NCBI RefSeq assembly: GCF_022410535.1
Contig: NZ_JAKNBL010000018.1
Coordinates: forward strand, 1-56,197
Direction: 5' to 3'
DNA: 56,197 nucleotides
From: Pelotomaculum terephthalicicum JT
GTDB taxonomy: Bacteria > Bacillota > Desulfotomaculia > Desulfotomaculales > Pelotomaculaceae
Shown: positions 7,440 through 16,415 of the stretch, one piece after another
How the letters are laid out: each line of letters begins with the position of its first letter
How positions within the stretch are numbered: the stretch's first letter is position 1
Notes under the pieces: model-generated
Databases searched by the model: none
What the model was told of the DNA's origin: nothing
The model's input: the letters and a program-made list of their open reading frames with translations, nothing else
Position numbers and translations under genes: made by a program

Positions 7440-8840
7440 GTGTCGGTTGTATATTGCGGAATATGCCCTCACCCGCCTATTGCCGTGCCGGAGGTCGGCC
7501 GGGAGGAAGCGGAAAAGGTTGCTGCGACCCAACGGGCAATTATTGAACTGGGCAGGCGGATTAAGCGAAGCGGCGCTGAGACAGTCGTAATAATATCGCC
7601 GCATGCTCCGGTTTTTCGGGATGTGATTGCAATTAACCGGGTAGCGGCGTTAAAAGGTGATCTGGCAAGTTTCGGAGCCGGGGGACTGCAGTTCAACCTG
7701 AATAACGACCAGCTGCTGGCGGGCAGTATCAACAGACAAGCTGCCGCTATCGGTGTTGATGTTGTAGATCTGCATGAGGATATGGAAAAAAGATATGATC
7801 TCAACCTGCGCCTTGACCATGGTGTTACCGTGCCCCTCTATTTTCTCCAAAAGGGAGGCGTGGAGCTGCCCTTTGTCCATGTGGCCATGGCCTTTGCGCC
7901 GTTAGAAAAGCTTTATCTTTTCGGAATCGCGGTTCGCCGGGCCGCGGAGTCTTTGGGTCGAAAAGTGGCCTTGGTGGCAAGTGGGGACCTCTCTCACGGA
8001 TTGACTAAGGACGCTCCCGGCGGCTACCTGCCGCGGGGTAAAGAATTTGACGAACAGTTGGTCCGGTTGCTATCCGTTCCGGATATTGAAGGCGTCTTGA
8101 AGATGGAGCAAACCCTGGTGCAACTGGCCGGTGAATGCGGCTATCGTTCCATTGTGATGATGCTGGGGGCGCTGGACGGTTACGATGTCAAATCTGAGAT
8201 TTTATCTTACGAAGGGCCTTTCGGAGTCGGCTATATGGTGGCTTCCTTGGAACCGCGCGGAGAAAATAAATCGCAGTCCGTTCTGGCCAGGCTAGAGGAT
8301 GAGCAAAAAAAAAGAATAGCGCGGCGCCGGGCCGCTGAAAGCTTTCTGGTGAAGGTCGCCAGGGAAACACTGGAAAGACATGTTAAAGGCGAACCTCCTG
8401 TGGATGTATCGTGTATGCCGGAGGAATACAAGAAGAGAGCCGGCGTGTTTGTATCAATTAAAAAACGTGGGAGCCTGCGCGGTTGCATCGGTACTATTGA
8501 ACCAACCAGACCAAGCATAGCCGAAGAAGTGGTTGCCAATGCCATCAGCGCCGGGACAAACGATCCGCGTTTCCAGCCGGTTAGGCAAGAGGAATTGGCA
8601 GACCTGGAGTATTCTGTTGATGTCCTTCAGCCCACCGAACTGGTCAGCGGCTTCAATGAACTTAATCCGGAAAAGTATGGGGTAATTGTTCGGAGCGGAC
8701 GGCGGAGCGGTTTACTGTTGCCTAATCTTGAAGGGGTTGACACTGTCGAAGAGCAGGTTTCCATAGCACGGCAAAAAGCCGGAATCGGGCCGAATGAGCC
8801 GGTTCAGTTGGAGAGGTTTGAAGTGATCAGATATAAATAA
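7440..8840 (+). CDS. MEMO-AMMECR1 fusion (AmmeMemoRadiSam proteins B and A)
   Basis: 466 residues in two domains. Residues ~1-265 are a MEMO/LigB-like class III dioxygenase fold (CGICPHPP, IISPHAPVFRD, LVASGDLSHGL, EGPFGVGYMVA). Residues ~290-466 are AMMECR1 (GVFVSIKKRGSLRGCIGTIEP, NAISAGTNDPRFQPV, EYSVDVL). In many genomes these are separate genes; here they are fused, with the radical SAM partner directly downstream. The start is GTG with AGGAGG 12 bp upstream, which is a long spacing. The biochemical role is not established. Confidence 0.9.
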   Translation: MSVVYCGICPHPPIAVPEVGREEAEKVAATQRAIIELGRRIKRSGAETVVIISPHAPVFRDVIAINRVAALKGDLASFGAGGLQFNLNNDQLLAGSINRQAAAIGVDVVDLHEDMEKRYDLNLRLDHGVTVPLYFLQKGGVELPFVHVAMAFAPLEKLYLFGIAVRRAAESLGRKVALVASGDLSHGLTKDAPGGYLPRGKEFDEQLVRLLSVPDIEGVLKMEQTLVQLAGECGYRSIVMMLGALDGYDVKSEILSYEGPFGVGYMVASLEPRGENKSQSVLARLEDEQKKRIARRRAAESFLVKVARETLERHVKGEPPVDVSCMPEEYKKRAGVFVSIKKRGSLRGCIGTIEPTRPSIAEEVVANAISAGTNDPRFQPVRQEELADLEYSVDVLQPTELVSGFNELNPEKYGVIVRSGRRSGLLLPNLEGVDTVEEQVSIARQKAGIGPNEPVQLERFEVIRYK

Positions 8841-8858
8841 TTGAAGGAGTTTTTACCG

Positions 8859-9872
8859 GTGCGCGAGGCCTTATTCTATGAAAAAAAAGAGCAGAATCTC
8901 ACAGCTTGCCGCCTCTGTCCGAAGCTTTGCACCATCCGGGAAGATAAGGCCGGTTTCTGCCGGGTGAGAGAGAATAGAAAAGGTAAGCTTTATGCCGCCA
9001 ATTACGGCAAGGTAACTTCTTATGGACTGGATCCGATTGAGAAAAAGCCCTTGTACCACTTTTACCCCGGTTCTTTGATAATGTCATTTGGTACTGTGGG
9101 CTGCAATCTGCGTTGCGGTTTTTGCCAGAATTGGAGCATTGCCCACGGAGACCCGGACACGGCCGAACTCACACCGGAACAAGCGGTCGAAATGGCCCGG
9201 CGGCAAAAAGAGAAGGGCTACCCGAATGCCGGCATCGCCTACACCTATTCTGAACCTTTTATGTGGTACGAGTTTGTGCTGGATACAGCCCGGCTAGCCG
9301 GCGAGGCGGGGTTAAAAAATGTTTTGGTTACCAACGGTTATATTAACGAGACTCCGCTGCGTGAAATTCTTCCGTATATTGACGCTATGAATATTGACAT
9401 TAAAGGTTTTACCGGGGATTATTACCGGAATTATTGCGTAGGCAGGCTGGAACCGGTTTTGCGAACGGTCGAGATAGCCTGTGCGCAAAAATGTCATGTT
9501 GAGTTGACCAACCTCCTGGTGACCGGCCTTAACGACTCTTCTGAAGAAATCGAAAGGCTGGTTGACTGGATTGCTGCCCTGGACCGGGAAATACCGCTCC
9601 ATTTTTCTCGTTATTTCCCGAATTTTGAAATGGATTTGCCTGCAACGCCGCTGAAAACATTAAAAAGAGCCGGGGATATAGCCCGCAAGAAGCTTTCCTA
9701 CGTTTATATAGGGAACGCCCGGGAGTTGGATGAACAGGATACCTGCTGTCCGGAATGCGGAAACAAGTTAATCAGCAGGACCGGTTATACTGTCGGCGCG
9801 ACCGGTCTGGATAATAAGAGATGCCGGTATTGCGGCAGGAGAATTAATATTGTCGGTGATATTATTGTATAA
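8859..9872 (+). CDS. amrS: AmmeMemoRadiSam-system radical SAM enzyme
   Basis: 337 residues from GTG 8859, which has AAGGAG nine bases upstream. An in-frame TTG at 8841 overlaps that ribosome site and is unlikely. The radical SAM cluster is CNLRCGFC (Cys82, 86, 89). Before it lies a CRLCPKLCTI...GFC cysteine region, and near the C-terminus a rubredoxin-like zinc motif (CCPECGNKL...CRYCG). It resembles PflA-type activating enzymes. It lies 18 bp after the MEMO-AMMECR1 fusion, so the module is complete in two genes. Confidence 0.9.
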   Translation: MREALFYEKKEQNLTACRLCPKLCTIREDKAGFCRVRENRKGKLYAANYGKVTSYGLDPIEKKPLYHFYPGSLIMSFGTVGCNLRCGFCQNWSIAHGDPDTAELTPEQAVEMARRQKEKGYPNAGIAYTYSEPFMWYEFVLDTARLAGEAGLKNVLVTNGYINETPLREILPYIDAMNIDIKGFTGDYYRNYCVGRLEPVLRTVEIACAQKCHVELTNLLVTGLNDSSEEIERLVDWIAALDREIPLHFSRYFPNFEMDLPATPLKTLKRAGDIARKKLSYVYIGNARELDEQDTCCPECGNKLISRTGYTVGATGLDNKRCRYCGRRINIVGDIIV

Positions 9873-10041
9873 TAATTACCATGTACCATATATTAAGCGA
9901 TAACAGGATATATTATCAGTTAATTAGTGATAAAGTAGAAATTTTCACATTAAAAATCTTGAAATAAATTAAACCGGGAATTATAATTGTTTGTAATATT
10001 TTGTTCATAGTTAGTGAGTAGAGGTAAGGGGAATCCAGGAG

Positions 10042-10353
10042 ATGATAGAGAGGGTAAATTTATACGTTGATAAGGATGATTGGAAACTCTTAGACGAAAT
10101 ATCCCAGATGCTGGATAAGAAACGCAGTGAAGTAGTACGTGACATTATTTCTTTATTTCTGGCAAATTTAAAAGCATCATTCGGAGATGAACCCAAATTA
10201 ACCCGGGAAAATCTGTCTGGGTTTTATGAAGCAATGCTGGCAATTGGGAAAAAGGACAATGTTAAAGAAAATGCATCTAAAGAAATACAACTTACTGAGC
10301 AGAGCCAAACAACTAAAAATAGAAAAAAGAAGAAGAAAAATAAACGCAAGTAA
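10042..10353 (+). CDS. Small protein with ribbon-helix-helix-like N-terminus
   Basis: 103 residues. MIERVNLYVDKDDWKLLDEIS followed by KKRSEVVRDIISLFLANL has the strand-helix-helix pattern of CopG/Arc-like DNA-binding proteins. The C-terminal ~20 residues are extremely basic (RKKKKKNKRK). AGGGG lies 10 bp before the ATG. No toxin-like partner is adjacent. DNA binding is an inference. Confidence 0.6.
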   Translation: MIERVNLYVDKDDWKLLDEISQMLDKKRSEVVRDIISLFLANLKASFGDEPKLTRENLSGFYEAMLAIGKKDNVKENASKEIQLTEQSQTTKNRKKKKKNKRK

Positions 10354-10420
10354 TAAGCATAGATAACTGATCACAGGTTGCCGCCTGTCACGGCGGTAAT
10401 AGAGTTGTTAATAGCCAATA

Positions 10421-10447
10421 AGACCCGTTCAGCTGAAGGGTCTTTTG
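10421..10447 (+). terminator. Terminator, possibly bidirectional
   Basis: AGACCC-gttcagctgaa-GGGTCT is followed by TTTGTT on the plus strand, with AAAA on the left arm side only weakly helping the minus strand. It lies between two convergent genes. A second hairpin (TTGCCGCC/GGCGGTAA, 10378-10400) precedes it. Confidence 0.7.
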
Positions 10448-10479
10448 TTATGTCCGCCGGCTGGCCTTTTACAGTATTG

Positions 10480-10923
10480 CTAATTTAGGCTGCGGTCTTT
10501 TAGTAAAATGTAAAGACTTTTTTTAAAGTTTTTATCATCATCTGACGTTCTTTTAGTCGGCCCTTTAGTTCTGCCGCCGCTTCTCCGGTACTTTGCCTTC
10601 AGTTCCCTTTCTTCCAGCAGAAAGTCAATAGTGGTCGAATCGAAAATACGTCCTGAAGGGGATAATGCAGCGGCTCCCTTACCCAAAACCATTGCAGCCA
10701 GACCCCAGTCTTGAGTGACTACAATATCTCCCTTGAGGGCCAGCTTCATTATTTGCATGTCAACCTCTTGAGGAGCGTTTCCAACCACGATATGGTTTTG
10801 CGAATCGATCCGGTGGTTGAAGTTCGCTACGGTAATCATAGGCAGCGAAAATTGAGCTGCGGCTTGCCGGCATATTCCCAATACCTTTCTGGGAGCGGCA
10901 TCGGCATCAATTATTATTCTCAT
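10480..10923 (-). CDS. YaiI/YqxD (DUF188) family protein
   Basis: 147 residues starting at ATG 10923; an upstream TTG adds two codons. The conserved start (MRIIIDADAAPRKVLGICR), central VVTQDWGLAAMVLGKGA and C-terminal GGRTKGPTKRTSDDDKNFKK are the hallmarks of DUF188, a PIN-like fold family. The aspartates in DADA and TQDWGLA fit a possible metal site. The function is unassigned. Confidence 0.9.
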   Translation of the reverse strand: MRIIIDADAAPRKVLGICRQAAAQFSLPMITVANFNHRIDSQNHIVVGNAPQEVDMQIMKLALKGDIVVTQDWGLAAMVLGKGAAALSPSGRIFDSTTIDFLLEERELKAKYRRSGGRTKGPTKRTSDDDKNFKKSLYILLKDRSLN

Positions 10924-11107
10924 GCTCAAAAACCATCCCTATGTGAATGTATAAGTATCTTTAAAAGTCGTTTTTGCCTTATTTATATAAATTATGTAAA
11001 AAAGCAGATTCTCAACATTTTGCATGTTGATTTGCTTTCTTGAATTTGGGAGAAGTTATAAATTATAATTATATATAACGAAATTGGTTCTTGGGAGGAG
11101 ATTAAAC

Positions 11108-12085
11108 TTGCCCGCTAATCTCACACCGCTATATTATAAAGCAGAAGAAAATTTTAAAAAAGCCGTTACTGTTTCGGAAAAAGTTGCCGCTTTAGAAGAA
11201 ATGCTCGCAGTGATACCAAAGCATAAAGGTACTGAAAAAATGCAGGCAGATTTAAAAAGGCGTTTGTCCAAGCTTAAGGAAGAAGGACAAAGAAAGGCTA
11301 AAACAGGGCGTAAAGATCCTTTCTGGGTAGAGAAGCAAGGTGCCGGACAAGTTGTATTGTTGGGGTTCCCAAACACCGGCAAATCTTCTTTGCTTGCCGC
11401 CGTAACCAGAGCCCGGCCCAAAGTAGCCGAATACCCCTTCAGCACGACTTTACCTATGACAGGAATGATGGCTTATCAGGACATATTGATTCAATTGGTT
11501 GATACCCCGCCAATCACGGGAGAATTGGTTCCCGACGGCTTGCCCGGCACTCTTCGTAACGCCGATGCCTTGCTGATTTTGGTCGACGCAGGTTCAGATG
11601 ATTGTCTTGAGCAACTCCTGACTTGTTATGGTTATCTAAAAGAAAAGAAGATTATTGCCGACGATGTATCGTCCGGAATGCGCGCTATCCCACTTGACCG
11701 TTGTCTGGTGCTGGCGACCAAAGCGGAGGTGGAAGGCAGCGCTGAACATATTCAGATTATGAATGAACTTGGACCGGCTGATCTGGAAATAATCCCTGTT
11801 TCAGCAGAGACAGGGATTGGCTTGGAATTAATGCGGGTTAAGGTTTTTGAACTGCTGAAGGTCATCCGCGTCTATACAAAAATGCCTGGTAAAGCTCCGG
11901 ATATGAAAACTCCCTTTATCTTGAAAAAAGGGAGTAACATATTGGACTTGGCTGAAAGTATCCACCGTGATTTGCCGCAGTTGATGAAAAACGTCAGAGT
12001 TTGGGGCTCAGCCCGTTACGAAGGCCAGTCCGTCAACCGGGATTATCATTTGCACGACAAGGATATCGTTGAGATAAACCGGTAA
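11108..12085 (+). CDS. DRG/Obg-like GTPase with TGS domain
   Basis: 325 residues from TTG 11108, seven bases after AGGAG. A coiled N-terminus (~1-75) precedes a GTPase domain with G1 GFPNTGKSSL (~86), G2 TTLPMTG and G3 VDTPP. The expected NKxD is replaced by TKAE (~204). G5 is SAETGIG. The C-terminal ~60 residues are a TGS domain (PFILKKGSNILDLAESIH, DYHLHDKDIVEI). DRG-type proteins contact ribosomes or RNA. The altered G3 and G4 suggest changed nucleotide preference or weak hydrolysis; that is inference. Confidence 0.85.
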   Translation: MPANLTPLYYKAEENFKKAVTVSEKVAALEEMLAVIPKHKGTEKMQADLKRRLSKLKEEGQRKAKTGRKDPFWVEKQGAGQVVLLGFPNTGKSSLLAAVTRARPKVAEYPFSTTLPMTGMMAYQDILIQLVDTPPITGELVPDGLPGTLRNADALLILVDAGSDDCLEQLLTCYGYLKEKKIIADDVSSGMRAIPLDRCLVLATKAEVEGSAEHIQIMNELGPADLEIIPVSAETGIGLELMRVKVFELLKVIRVYTKMPGKAPDMKTPFILKKGSNILDLAESIHRDLPQLMKNVRVWGSARYEGQSVNRDYHLHDKDIVEINR

Positions 12086-12135
12086 TTGTATGCGTTTTTA
12101 GAAGGTGCAGCGATGTCTAAGTATTGCTTGCTGAA

Positions 12136-13359
12136 TTACTGCTGTTTCATCCCCTGCCAAATGTCTCTCGCCCGCTCTACTATGCCCGGTAACATTTCCC
12201 TGGCGGGATGCCTTAAAATAATGTCCAACCACTTTGCGCCTTCTTTTTTGTTGCCTAGTTTTAAATTAAGCACCCCGAGAAGGTAAATGATGTTCATTTC
12301 CAGCTTTGGATCGCGAATATTTTCTTTAGAATAAGCCTCTTTAAAACGGTCTACGGCAAAATGAAGGTACTTTAATTCTGAACTTGCCTCGTTTTTGAAC
12401 CTGTACAACCAGGCTATTTTTAAGAAAGCATTTCCTCGCTTGGAGTTTTTCATTTTAAGATTTTTTATCGAGAGGGCAAAAAGATGATATGCTTGAATTG
12501 ATTGTTCAATAGTGCGCGTTCCGCTGTAATCAAAGTTATCATATTTCCATAATGGTTCTATCTGTTTAAGGATCTCTTCTTTTTGCTGGTCATTGATTTT
12601 TATTGAGTAAGTATCTTCGTTAAAAGCATAGCCACACTGGGGACAAACTATTATTTCATAATAAATTGGATTTATATTTTCGTAGTGGCTGCATAAGTCA
12701 TCATCGACTTTTTTAATGCGCATAGAACTGGACCGGACGTGTGATGTGGTGATTTTATTTTCGCATATTGGGCAGACATATTCTTTTTGGTACAACATCT
12801 TTTTAATATCTTCTTCAGGTATTGATAATTCTGAAATATTATAATGATTATAATGGCTCTCAAGGGTATCAAAGCTTATGCTGGACATCTTGTTGAATGC
12901 TTCGGACGATTCCATATTTTTCATATTTATCTGCCGGAGCTTGGCACTTATTTTAATAATTACTTTGATGGCCACTTCCTGGTTTTTTCTCAAAAAATCA
13001 AAAAAATCATTTCTGTCCAGTTTGAAAAGCACTGTGTCTTCAGCGGCCCTTGCATAAGCGGAACGCTCAAAACCATCAAGCAGCGACATTTCGTCAATTA
13101 TCTCCGTAGATGTCAATGTCTCATGAATTACTTCATTACCGTTAGAACCGCGATTATATATGTCAACTTTCCCTGATAAAACAATGTACATACATACTCC
13201 CTCATCGCCTTTCTCGAAGATAGTTGCATTTTTTTTGAAACTGACGACTTTTAATCTTTTTACAAGTTCGAATAGATATCTCTCTTCCGTGTCATTAAGG
13301 AAAGGTATTTTTTTCATGACCTTAATAGTTTTTTCAGTGTCCAAAATATCACCCGCCAA
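12136..13359 (-). CDS. Cyclic-nucleotide-binding domain fused to DUF2225
   Basis: 407 residues. Residues ~15-145 are a CRP-like cNMP-binding fold (FLNDTEERYLFELVKRL, GDEGVCMYIVLSGKVDIYNRG, EIIDEMSLLDGFERSAYARA). No CRP-type helix-turn-helix follows. Instead residues ~190-400 are DUF2225, with CPICENK and CPQCGYAF zinc-binding pairs, NPIYYEIIVC and TPR-like helices. The nominal TTG start is at 13359; a TTG at 13344 after GGGTGAT is also possible. It is likely a ligand-responsive scaffold rather than a transcription factor. The ligand is unknown. Confidence 0.82.
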   Translation of the reverse strand: MAGDILDTEKTIKVMKKIPFLNDTEERYLFELVKRLKVVSFKKNATIFEKGDEGVCMYIVLSGKVDIYNRGSNGNEVIHETLTSTEIIDEMSLLDGFERSAYARAAEDTVLFKLDRNDFFDFLRKNQEVAIKVIIKISAKLRQINMKNMESSEAFNKMSSISFDTLESHYNHYNISELSIPEEDIKKMLYQKEYVCPICENKITTSHVRSSSMRIKKVDDDLCSHYENINPIYYEIIVCPQCGYAFNEDTYSIKINDQQKEEILKQIEPLWKYDNFDYSGTRTIEQSIQAYHLFALSIKNLKMKNSKRGNAFLKIAWLYRFKNEASSELKYLHFAVDRFKEAYSKENIRDPKLEMNIIYLLGVLNLKLGNKKEGAKWLDIILRHPAREMLPGIVERARDIWQGMKQQ

Positions 13360-13773
13360 AAATTTTTTTGTTTTTATATTATAACATAAATATACTACTA
13401 ATGAGAATAATTACCTTATATGTTTTGTGTTTGTTTAAAAGGAAGAATAACCAATCATTTATTTACAAAATAATTTTTGAATTCTTGGCAGATATCTCTC
13501 ATATAATAATATAACTGTATTAAACTAATGCGGCGTATGCCCGGATGATTATGCAGGCAGTGTAAGGCCCGTATGGCGTAGACAAGTATAAGCGCGGCAA
13601 ATGCTGGATAGTCTAAAAAACAAGGCTGGAATAAAAATGTATATCTTAAATAATGTTTCCCGTACCATTTTTTTCTTATTGTTTTTGGGTATTTTCATGA
13701 AATCATGGGAGGATTTTTTATTTATTAGCAGAACTTACTTCTGGTGTAGTTTTTATGCTAGTATTTTTACCAG
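13360..13773. other. Intergenic region between divergent genes, no confirmed gene
   Basis: AT-rich ends surround a GC-richer block at about 13530-13630 that contains GCGGCGTATGCC, GGCCCGTATGGCG and GCGCGGCAAATGC. This block could fold but matches no RNA family I recognise. A 46-codon frame (13637-13777) with a hydrophobic start has no convincing ribosome site and overlaps the next gene. TATAAT-like sequence occurs at ~13501. Confidence 0.4.
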
Positions 13774-13782
13774 GTGAAGGGG

Positions 13783-15024
13783 ATGGCTATGGAGGTAATT
13801 AGTTATGCGATCCAAGCAGTTTTAACAGTGTTTACTTTTTATTGCTTTGTTATTTCGCTTTTCGGCTTTTATCGCAGGCATGAGGACTGTTTATTACCGC
13901 CCAGTTCCCGACTTGCCATAGTAGTGGCAGCCCACAACGAGGAGAGGGTTATCGGTGAATTAATAAGGAACCTGCATGAATTAAATTACCCAAAAGATTT
14001 ATATGACATATATGTTGTGGCGGACAACTGTATTGACGACACGGCAAAAATAGCGGCTGAAAGAGGCGCTCTGATTATTGAAAGGTTTAACAATGTGGAG
14101 AAGGGGAAAGGCTATGCGCTTGAATACGCTTTTAACAAAATATTTAATTCCGGCATAGAATATGACGCAGTTGTTGTGTTTGATGCGGACAACCTGGTTT
14201 CCAAAGATTTTTTAATGATAATGAACACACACCTGTTAAAGGGCGAAAAGATTATTCAGGGCTATCTGGATACTAAAAATGCTCAGGATACCTGGATTAC
14301 AAAAGCTATCTATATATGTTACATTATTACCAACCGTTTCTTGCAATTAGCAAAGTACAATATAGGTTTGACGTGTGCCCTCGGGGGTACGGGCATGTGT
14401 CTTTCTGTTGATGTGCTGAAAAAATACGGCTGGGGTATGACTTCCCTGACGGAAGACCTGGAATTCCAGACAAAAGCGCTGATGAACAATCTAAAGGTCA
14501 CCTGGGCGCACGACGCCAGGGTTTATGATGAGAAGCCGCTTACCTTGATGCAGTCATGGCGCCAGCGCAAACGCTGGATGCAGGGTCACTGCAACGTAGC
14601 CGGGCGTTATATGTTTAAGCTATTGTGGGAAGGTATTAATAATAAAAATTTCGCGATGATTGACGGGGCACTGTACTTAGTTCAGCCTTTTTTTTGGATG
14701 TTTACCGGACTCGGCATGGTCACCAATATCTTTATCGGACCTGAGATGTTGCTGGAAAACCCCACGTGGGCGGTAGTAGGTTTTTTTGCCCAGTTCTTTT
14801 ACTTTAGCCTGGGGTTGGCGATGGAAAGAGTGAAACCAAAGGTTTACTGGTGGCTGTTTTTTTACCCGATTTTTGCCATTACCTGGATTCCTGTCGCGTA
14901 CATCGGGTTTGCCATGCGCAAAAATAAGGAATGGAACCATACCTTGCATATCCGGGATATCAAACATGAAAATTTGCAAAATCTTTATCTTCCCACCAAG
15001 GCCGAAGGCAGGAGGACCAGTTAG
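13783..15024 (+). CDS. Membrane-embedded processive GT2 glycosyltransferase
   Basis: 413 residues. One N-terminal membrane segment is followed by a GT-A domain with VAAHNEE, DADN (the DxD), GGTGMCLS, TEDLEF and QRKRW (QxxRW), the full set for processive synthases such as NodC/BcsA-like enzymes. About three membrane segments close the protein. It should polymerise or extend an extracellular polysaccharide. No export or modification genes are adjacent, so the product is unknown. GTG 13774 and ATG 13789 are alternative starts; ATG 13783 is best spaced from AGGTGA. Confidence 0.85.
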   Translation: MAMEVISYAIQAVLTVFTFYCFVISLFGFYRRHEDCLLPPSSRLAIVVAAHNEERVIGELIRNLHELNYPKDLYDIYVVADNCIDDTAKIAAERGALIIERFNNVEKGKGYALEYAFNKIFNSGIEYDAVVVFDADNLVSKDFLMIMNTHLLKGEKIIQGYLDTKNAQDTWITKAIYICYIITNRFLQLAKYNIGLTCALGGTGMCLSVDVLKKYGWGMTSLTEDLEFQTKALMNNLKVTWAHDARVYDEKPLTLMQSWRQRKRWMQGHCNVAGRYMFKLLWEGINNKNFAMIDGALYLVQPFFWMFTGLGMVTNIFIGPEMLLENPTWAVVGFFAQFFYFSLGLAMERVKPKVYWWLFFYPIFAITWIPVAYIGFAMRKNKEWNHTLHIRDIKHENLQNLYLPTKAEGRRTS

Positions 15025-15097
15025 AATTATAATATTTTCAATAGAACAAGATATTAGTTTTAGAAAAAATATCGACTTTGCAGTAGAAAGGGCAAAT

Positions 15098-15136
15098 AAT
15101 GGGTTGGGTACTGAACTCAACCCATTTGTCTTTTCC
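15098..15136 (+). terminator. Terminator after the glycosyltransferase
   Basis: AATGGGTT and AACCCATT arms enclose a 13-nt loop and are followed by TGTCTTTTCC. Confidence 0.65.
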
Positions 15137-15172
15137 TGAGTTATATAAAGTTGCCCCGAGCGTAGGATTATT

Positions 15173-15210
15173 ATTGTATTATTATACATATTTATGTATA
15201 ATTATTAATA
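15173..15210 (+). promoter_or_regulatory. Two ARG boxes on the argC promoter
   Basis: Box 1 (core 15175-15188, TGTATTATTATACA) matches the ArgR/AhrC core TGNATWWWWATNCA perfectly. Box 2 (15195-15208, TGTATAATTATTAA) differs by one base. The boxes are 20 bp apart, about two helical turns, so one hexamer could bind the same face. TATAAT (15197-15202) inside box 2, with TTGTAT 17 bp upstream inside box 1, forms the likely promoter. Arginine-dependent repression of the operon follows directly. Confidence 0.75.
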
Positions 15211-15271
15211 TTGGCTTTAGCGTACCACAAGAGGTTTATGTTAAATATCTTTTTTCCTGAGGTGATATGAC

Positions 15272-16315
15272 ATGACAGTGAAAGTAGGGATCGTCGGAGC
15301 AACGGGCTATACAGGGGCCGAGTTGGTAAGAATTTTGTCCCGCCACCCGGAAGTTGAACTGGTGGCTTTAGGGACTCAGAGTTATGCCGGTCAACCATTC
15401 TGGGTGGTTTATCCGCACCTGTATAAATATAACCAGTTAACTTGTGTAGATGCTGCTCAAACGGATATGCTGTACTCCGCGGACGTGGTTTTTGTTGCCC
15501 TGCCTCACGGGCACGCCATGCCGATTGCCGTTGAGGCGGCTTGCCGTGGGAAAAAACTAATTGACTTGGGGGCTGATTTCCGGCTGGCAGATTACAAGGT
15601 ATATGAAAAGTGGTATAAAGTTGAGCATACGGCCAGAGAATTGCTGGCAGATGCTGTTTATGGTTTGCCTGAAATAAACCGGAAGAAAATCAGAGAGGCA
15701 AAAATAGTGGCTAACCCCGGCTGTTATCCGACCAGCGTTATTCTGGCTCTTGCTCCTCTTTTACGGAATAAACTGGTCGACTCAGGCAGTATCATTATCG
15801 ACTCAAAATCAGGTGTTTCCGGAGCGGGGCGGGGATTGTCCCTGGGTATTCATTTCAGTGAGGTTAATGAGAATTTTAAAGCTTATAACGTGGCGGTACA
15901 CCGTCATACTCCGGAGATTGAGCAGGAACTGGGCAAACTGGCCGGGGAAGATGTAACAGTATCTTTTACTCCTCACCTGTTGCCCATTACCAGAGGTATT
16001 CTCAGCACTATTTACGCCAAGTTGTCCAACCTGCCGGGTGAAGGCGAAATAATAGAGCTTTACCGGGAGTTCTACAAGGATGAGTTCTTTGTGCGGGTCT
16101 TGCCGGAGGGGATGCTGCCCCAGACCAAATGGGTGGCTGGAACAAACCATTGTGATATTGGTATTGCTGTTGACCCCCGCACAGGCAGGATTGTGATCAT
16201 TTCAGCCATTGACAATATATTTAAAGGGGCTGCCGGTCAAGCGGTGCAAAATATGAATATTATCTGTGGATTGCCGGAAGATACCGCTTTAGTAGGGGCG
16301 GGGCTTTTCCCTTAA
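15272..16315 (+). CDS. argC: N-acetyl-gamma-glutamyl-phosphate reductase
   Basis: 347 residues. It reduces N-acetylglutamyl phosphate to the semialdehyde with NADPH. The N-terminal GIVGATGYTGAELVRIL is the nucleotide-binding loop, and NPGCYPTS holds the catalytic Cys. HRHTPEIEQ and FTPHLLPITRG are conserved substrate-side motifs. GAGGTGATATGAC precedes the ATG. It is the first gene of the arginine operon behind the ARG boxes. Confidence 0.97.
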   Translation: MTVKVGIVGATGYTGAELVRILSRHPEVELVALGTQSYAGQPFWVVYPHLYKYNQLTCVDAAQTDMLYSADVVFVALPHGHAMPIAVEAACRGKKLIDLGADFRLADYKVYEKWYKVEHTARELLADAVYGLPEINRKKIREAKIVANPGCYPTSVILALAPLLRNKLVDSGSIIIDSKSGVSGAGRGLSLGIHFSEVNENFKAYNVAVHRHTPEIEQELGKLAGEDVTVSFTPHLLPITRGILSTIYAKLSNLPGEGEIIELYREFYKDEFFVRVLPEGMLPQTKWVAGTNHCDIGIAVDPRTGRIVIISAIDNIFKGAAGQAVQNMNIICGLPEDTALVGAGLFP

Positions 16316-16415
16316 TAATCAGTTATGTTTTTACGAAGATTCTTAGATAAGCTGATATATAGAAACAAACTTCTTTTGTATGAGGCTGGTAAATTACTGG
16401 AAGAATATTCTCGGG

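Noticed and set aside
13637-13777. 46-codon hydrophobic ORF upstream of the glycosyltransferase
   Set aside because: No usable ribosome site, overlaps the next start, and hydrophobicity is expected from T-rich DNA.
15025-15271. Possible T-box or riboswitch leader for argC
   Set aside because: No T-box core sequence or aptamer motif; the region is explained by a terminator and ARG-box promoter.
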